Positions 60,734 through 64,000 of a stretch of DNA of 64,000 bases are shown piece by piece (position 1 is the first letter of the stretch; every line of letters begins with the position of its first letter). The DNA lies in assembly GCA_959599915.1 (NCBI GenBank), contig CAUGJE010000005.1:70219-134218 (forward strand), in the 5' to 3' direction. The position numbers and the translations under genes are program-made. This DNA comes from an uncultured Collinsella sp. (GTDB lineage: Bacteria; Actinomycetota; Coriobacteriia; Coriobacteriales; Coriobacteriaceae). The notes beneath the pieces are model-generated. The model was not told the DNA's origin and ran no database searches. It saw only the letters and a program-made list of their open reading frames with translations.

Positions 60734-63175
60734 CTACCCCAGCGAGCGGTTGAGGGAGCCGAGCTCGTCGTTGCCCATGGTACGCCACATTTGGAAGATG
60801 CAACCGCGCGCCAGGAAAAAGAAGCCGTTATCGACCAGCTGCACGGCGGCATCCGCAAGCTGGTTGGCCACCGCGGGCACGGGCGGCAATTCGAGTCCAG
60901 CCCTGCGGATGGTCTCGACCGCTTCCTCGAACGTCGGAGGCTCGCTGACACCCATCTCGTTCATAAGGCCCTGCATTTCTTCCAGCGCGCTGCTGCCCGA
61001 CTCCTCGCCGCGCGGCACCAGACGGTAACAAGCCAGCGCCAGGTCGAGCTGATCGCAATTCCAATAGGCAAACGCCAAGCGATAGAACAGGTAGCCGATT
61101 GCAGAACGATCGCTGGCAATACGTAGGCCGTGGCGCGCCACCTCGATAATCTCGTCAAAGCGCTCCAGACGCGCGAGCACGTTGATGAGCGCAAAGTGCG
61201 ACTGCATGGACGAGCGCGCCAGATCGTAAAGATGGCGCACCTCGGGCAGTGCTCGTTCAAAGTCCTCTTGCTCGGCGTAAAAACTGCAGATCTCGTGCTG
61301 GGCAAAGTACAGCGCATCGGGCGCACGAAGGATTCGCACAGAGCGGTCTTCTTCCAACACCGGTAGCACCATGCGCACCAGCTGGTTATCGCAAAACTGC
61401 GTTTGAACCGGACCTGTCGCCAAAAGCTCGGCGACGGCGCACTTAGCCTCCAACTCCTCGACAAGACGGGAAAAGCCTTCAAAAGCACCTGTACGGTCGA
61501 CTTTTGCCTGCTCGCGCAATTCAACAACACGGGCCACGTATGGGTCGTCGTCCTCTTCCATGACCTCCAGCTCGTCAGCCGTATCGGCAAGCAGCAGATC
61601 GCGCAGCGCCGGCGGCAGCATGCGATGGTCATCACGCGGACGAGCATGAACCTCCGCAGGTTCAATCGTCTCCGGAGCGGTTGACTCATATGCCTCAAGC
61701 ACACGCTTGCACGGCATATCGTCCATGTCTATGCTCTCAAGATCCTTGGCGACAGGCACGCAATCGGCCAGATAGGCCGCGCGCCCAAAGAAATACGTTG
61801 CGACAACGCACTCGCCCTGCTCACTGTCGGGAGCAGCAATCTGCACATAGCAGCGCGTGATGCAGGTGCCCGCGGCAAAACACGCTGCCGCAAGCGTAAG
61901 CGCCACGCGCGCATCGTGCTCCGCGGCCCAGATCGTGCGCGTGTCCTCGTCCAGCTCGTGCCAGGCGTCATCTTGAGCGTCGTATTCACGTTGCGGCATG
62001 GCATCAACGACAGACTGCCCAAACCGAACGAGCATAATCCCCTCGGCAACGTTTGCCCGATAGGTATAGTCGAGCCGCGTGACCACGTTAAGCGCCTCGA
62101 CAATACGCGCGAAGCGGGTACGCACATCCCACTCACCGCCCGGCTGGCAAGCCACCGTTCCCGGTTTGGACCACGGGTTGTCGCTCGAGGTTGTATCGAG
62201 CAGTCGGGGAACATCGTTGGTCGTCTTGGCGATATGCCACGCATCAAAGAGCGCGCAGCCCTCAAGGCTCGGCGAGGATGCCGCAGGGACCAATCCGGCC
62301 CCGATGTGCTCAAGGATGCCGGAGAGACGGTTAAGACGGCACTCGATGGCAAGCAGCATGTCAATCTCGTCCTGGTCCAGCAGGCTGCGATCAAAATTGA
62401 GATAGAAAAGCTTTGAGCGATCGATGCGAGCCAGGCTCATCTCGGACTTAGCGGCGATGGTGCGCAAGCGGGGCAAGTCAATTTCACTCATAAGGGCGGC
62501 GGCATAGCGCTCGATACCGCTCGGATTCTCGGCATGGTCAACGCGGTAGAGCAGCGTCTCGATAGCATCAGGGAGCGGTGTCGTGTTAAAGCCCAAAAAC
62601 ACCTCGACCGGCTCGGGCAACTTTACGAGCTTGATCTTGTCGACAACGTTTTGCATACCCTCGTCGAGTCCGTCGGCGTCCGCCGTGCTCGCAATGGTAT
62701 TTTCGGAGTCAGCGAATATCACGTAGCGCAGGAACATCGATGCCATGAACTCACCGTAAGGAAGGGAGCGGGTCGAATTCCATGTCTCGTGATCGGACTG
62801 TTCGCGCATGGGGCCTTCGGGAGAGCCGACGGTTCGCGCGCACGCGCGCATTGTGCCGTTGGCTCCCCGAACCACAATCTCACCAATACCGGAGTCCGAC
62901 TCGTCAAGGACCAGTTCCATGTCGGGATCGTTGGGCAGCGGAGTCTCGCTAACGGGGCGGTCCACCTTGTACACCTCGCCCGAAACGCTTACGTAGCCCA
63001 AAAGCGACACATGACTTTTGCCAACGAATTCGACGACATAGCAAGATTCATGCTGATCCTCGCCAAAGAGTTTCCAGACCACGCCATATGAGCGTCCCGC
63101 AGGCTGCTCGGGCATCGCCGGAAAGCGCTTTTTGGGATCGAGAAACCTGAGCTTGTATGTCGGACGCTCTGCCAC
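60734..63175 (-). CDS. Large TPR-like protein of unknown function
   Basis: 813 residues, no recognised family. No signal peptide or membrane helix is evident, so it is probably cytoplasmic. The N-terminal 120 residues are beta-rich (YVVEFVGKSHVSLLGYVSV). The middle is mixed, and there is an acidic stretch LEVMEEDDDPYVARVV near 530. From about 620 the sequence becomes helical with TPR-like units (ICSFYAEQEDFERALPEVRH; LINVLARLERFDEIIEVARH; RLAFAYWNCDQLDLALACYR). The GTG start at 63173-63175 follows AGGGTG. It is transcribed alone between tRNA genes. A protein-interaction scaffold is the most one can infer. Confidence 0.8.
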   Translation of the reverse strand: MAERPTYKLRFLDPKKRFPAMPEQPAGRSYGVVWKLFGEDQHESCYVVEFVGKSHVSLLGYVSVSGEVYKVDRPVSETPLPNDPDMELVLDESDSGIGEIVVRGANGTMRACARTVGSPEGPMREQSDHETWNSTRSLPYGEFMASMFLRYVIFADSENTIASTADADGLDEGMQNVVDKIKLVKLPEPVEVFLGFNTTPLPDAIETLLYRVDHAENPSGIERYAAALMSEIDLPRLRTIAAKSEMSLARIDRSKLFYLNFDRSLLDQDEIDMLLAIECRLNRLSGILEHIGAGLVPAASSPSLEGCALFDAWHIAKTTNDVPRLLDTTSSDNPWSKPGTVACQPGGEWDVRTRFARIVEALNVVTRLDYTYRANVAEGIMLVRFGQSVVDAMPQREYDAQDDAWHELDEDTRTIWAAEHDARVALTLAAACFAAGTCITRCYVQIAAPDSEQGECVVATYFFGRAAYLADCVPVAKDLESIDMDDMPCKRVLEAYESTAPETIEPAEVHARPRDDHRMLPPALRDLLLADTADELEVMEEDDDPYVARVVELREQAKVDRTGAFEGFSRLVEELEAKCAVAELLATGPVQTQFCDNQLVRMVLPVLEEDRSVRILRAPDALYFAQHEICSFYAEQEDFERALPEVRHLYDLARSSMQSHFALINVLARLERFDEIIEVARHGLRIASDRSAIGYLFYRLAFAYWNCDQLDLALACYRLVPRGEESGSSALEEMQGLMNEMGVSEPPTFEEAVETIRRAGLELPPVPAVANQLADAAVQLVDNGFFFLARGCIFQMWRTMGNDELGSLNRSLG

Positions 63176-63272
63176 GAAGTATCACCCTGATCGGTCGCTT
63201 GAAGAAGGAGTGGTCGCGAATTAGTCGCGACATCTACTCGGAATCTTACACGAGTCGACAGGAAATCGTCCG

Positions 63273-63380
63273 CTTTACGCCCGCGCCTCGACCGAGGTTC
63301 GAATCCATGCGGTGTTTACGTAAAAGAAAAGCCCCCGTTGCCGGGAGCTTTAATCTCAAATGGTGCGGCGTATAGGATTC
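63273..63380. repeat. 108-bp direct repeat, copy 1
   Basis: Identical to 63463-63570, 190 bp apart. It contains an orphan T-arm core (63294-63306), a terminator hairpin (63328-63351) and the last 20 nt of a tRNA-Arg (63361-63380). Confidence 0.95.
63361..63380 (-). pseudogene. 3'-terminal fragment of tRNA-Arg
   Basis: Exactly the last 20 nt of the tRNA-Arg at 63551-63627 (from GAATCC of the T arm to CCA). Upstream of it the sequence departs completely. The break in the T loop is the usual crossover position of tRNA-targeting integrases. Confidence 0.85.
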
Positions 63381-63462
63381 CGCGCATCCGCTGCGCGGAT
63401 CCGCACCGGCTTCGCCCGCCTGCCGGCGTGCTCGCCCGCGGGCTAAAAACGCTCCGCGTTTT

Positions 63463-63570
63463 CTTTACGCCCGCGCCTCGACCGAGGTTCGAATCCATGC
63501 GGTGTTTACGTAAAAGAAAAGCCCCCGTTGCCGGGAGCTTTAATCTCAAATGGTGCGGCGTATAGGATTC
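63463..63570. repeat. 108-bp direct repeat, copy 2
   Basis: Identical to 63273-63380. In this copy the tRNA end continues into a complete tRNA-Arg gene. The 82 bp between the copies are GC-rich with small palindromes and no gene. Confidence 0.95.
63518..63541 (-). terminator. Terminator of the first tRNA-Arg
   Basis: AAAGCTCCCGG-CAA-CGGGGGCTTT on the minus strand; a duplicate lies at 63328-63351. Confidence 0.75.
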
Positions 63571-63627
63571 GAACCTATGACGTTCTGATTCGTAGTCAGG
63601 CCCTCTATCCAGCTGAGGTAACGCCGC
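63551..63627 (-). tRNA. tRNA-Arg(ACG), copy 1
   Basis: 77 nt with encoded CCA. Acceptor GCGGCGT/ACGCCGC, anticodon loop CTACGAA (ACG), T arm GGTTCGAATCC. It differs from the copy at 63787-63863 by one base, which makes a C-A mismatch at the top of the anticodon stem (CCTGA against TCAGA). Confidence 0.95.
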
Positions 63628-63639
63628 AACTTGTTGATT

Positions 63640-63668
63640 ATTATGCACAGGGACTGAATAATGGTCAA
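63640..63668 (-). promoter_or_regulatory. Promoter of tRNA-Arg copy 1
   Basis: TTGACC (-35), 17-bp spacer, CATAAT (-10) on the minus strand; the -10 ends 12 bp before the tRNA. Confidence 0.8.
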
Positions 63669-63752
63669 GCATTTTTTCAAAAAAAGTTATCGAATTTGAT
63701 TTTTAATCATTTGGAGGGCTTGGCGCGATCTTCGACGCATCGCGATATAAGA

Positions 63753-63776
63753 AAAGCCTCCGTTACCGGAGGCTTT
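63753..63776 (-). terminator. Terminator of the second tRNA-Arg
   Basis: AAAGCCTCCGG-TAA-CGGAGGCTTT with T-run on the minus strand. Confidence 0.8.
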
Positions 63777-63786
63777 AAAGTTCAGT

Positions 63787-63863
63787 TGGTGCGGCGTATA
63801 GGATTCGAACCTATGACGTTCTGATTCGTAGTCAGACCCTCTATCCAGCTGAGGTAACGCCGC
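63787..63863 (-). tRNA. tRNA-Arg(ACG), copy 2
   Basis: 77 nt with encoded CCA; identical to copy 1 except for one base that restores a T-A pair in the anticodon stem (TCTGA/TCAGA). ACG is modified to ICG in bacteria and reads CGT, CGC and CGA. Confidence 0.96.
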
Positions 63864-63875
63864 AACGCACGGATT

Positions 63876-63904
63876 ATTATGCACGCGAGCCCCCGATGGG
63901 TCAA
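63876..63904 (-). promoter_or_regulatory. Promoter of tRNA-Arg copy 2
   Basis: TTGACC, 17-bp spacer, CATAAT on the minus strand, the same layout as for copy 1. Confidence 0.8.
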
Positions 63905-63923
63905 GCGACAATTAGAAAAAATT

Positions 63924-64000
63924 TTACGGAGTGATAATTAAGTTGTCCTTGATTCTCATTTTCATTGCAACAGCCTCAGGACTCAGCGCAACGCGTTGCG
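63924..64000 (-). CDS. Possible 3' end of a gene entering from the right edge
   Basis: The minus strand is open from the window edge for 24 codons (QRVALSPEAVAMKMRIKDNL then IITP) to TAA at 63924-63926. The residue mix looks like real protein, but the stretch is too short to be sure or to name. Confidence 0.35.
   Translation of the reverse strand, partial: QRVALSPEAVAMKMRIKDNLIITP

Noticed and set aside
63950..64000. Fur-box-like TGATTCTCATTTTCA (63950-63964) and perfect palindrome CGCAACGCGTTGCG (63987-64000)
   Set aside because: Both lie inside a minus-strand reading frame that probably is the end of a gene entering from the right, so they may be chance within coding sequence.
1..64000. 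CRISPR array
   Set aside because: No regularly spaced repeats of 23-50 bp with unique spacers; the only short tandem array (13245-13304) has no spacers.

Overview
The window is about 60% GC, densely packed and mostly on the minus strand. Its gene content is typical of a gut actinobacterium of the class Coriobacteriia, most likely Collinsella or a close relative. Pointers are the mix of actinobacterial-type enzymes with firmicute-like sugar and envelope genes, strong GGAGG-type ribosome binding sites, a GlnR-like regulator beside glnA, and many long intergenic hairpins. The genus call is inference; no rRNA is present.

Layout. 1-8.6 kb: molybdopterin genes moaC (cut by the edge) and moaA, a nuclease-like gene between two copies of one hairpin, a MATE exporter behind a MerR-type promoter, ligA and an HtrA protease. 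8.7-12.8 kb: glnA with an OmpR-type regulator, then LacI and GntR regulators. 12.8-14.9 kb is the most accessory-looking part: hairpins, a three-copy 20-bp tandem repeat, an AAA ATPase and a regulator scrap. 15-21 kb: an old-yellow-enzyme type oxidoreductase, a feoA-feoA-feoB iron uptake operon with its Cys-rich partner, and an HPr-like protein. 21.2-27.8 kb: an ebg locus (ebgA, ebgC, a YgjI-type permease broken by two amber codons, a divergent LacI regulator and three operator copies).

28-43.2 kb: aspS, serB, a convergent lactate racemase cluster (larB, larC1, tetR facing larD, larA), ppc, hisS, a 5'-truncated MFS gene, an M20 amidohydrolase and a DMT exporter. 43.4-50.7 kb: two tandem YhgE/Pip membrane proteins and htpG. 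50.9-60.4 kb: an acetyltransferase, a CpsB-CpsD-CpsC phosphoregulatory set, pstB-phoB-phoR, and a VanRS-like two-component system divergent from a DD-carboxypeptidase gene. 60.5-64 kb: tRNA-Ser(GCT), an 813-residue TPR-like protein of unknown function, and a tRNA-Arg(ACG) array with a 108-bp direct repeat.

The most unusual signal is between the genes. Long, near-perfect hairpins recur, and several fall into families whose arms differ in sequence but keep pairing, joined by constant internal parts. The clearest pair is at 33173-33297 and 35604-35730, flanking the larD-larA transcription unit: variable outer and inner helices are separated by the same internal loop. A second family flanks the nuclease-like gene (1404-1470 and 2645-2709). 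A third has 28-41 bp arms around a 146-148 nt centre (6724-6927 and 20957-21184).
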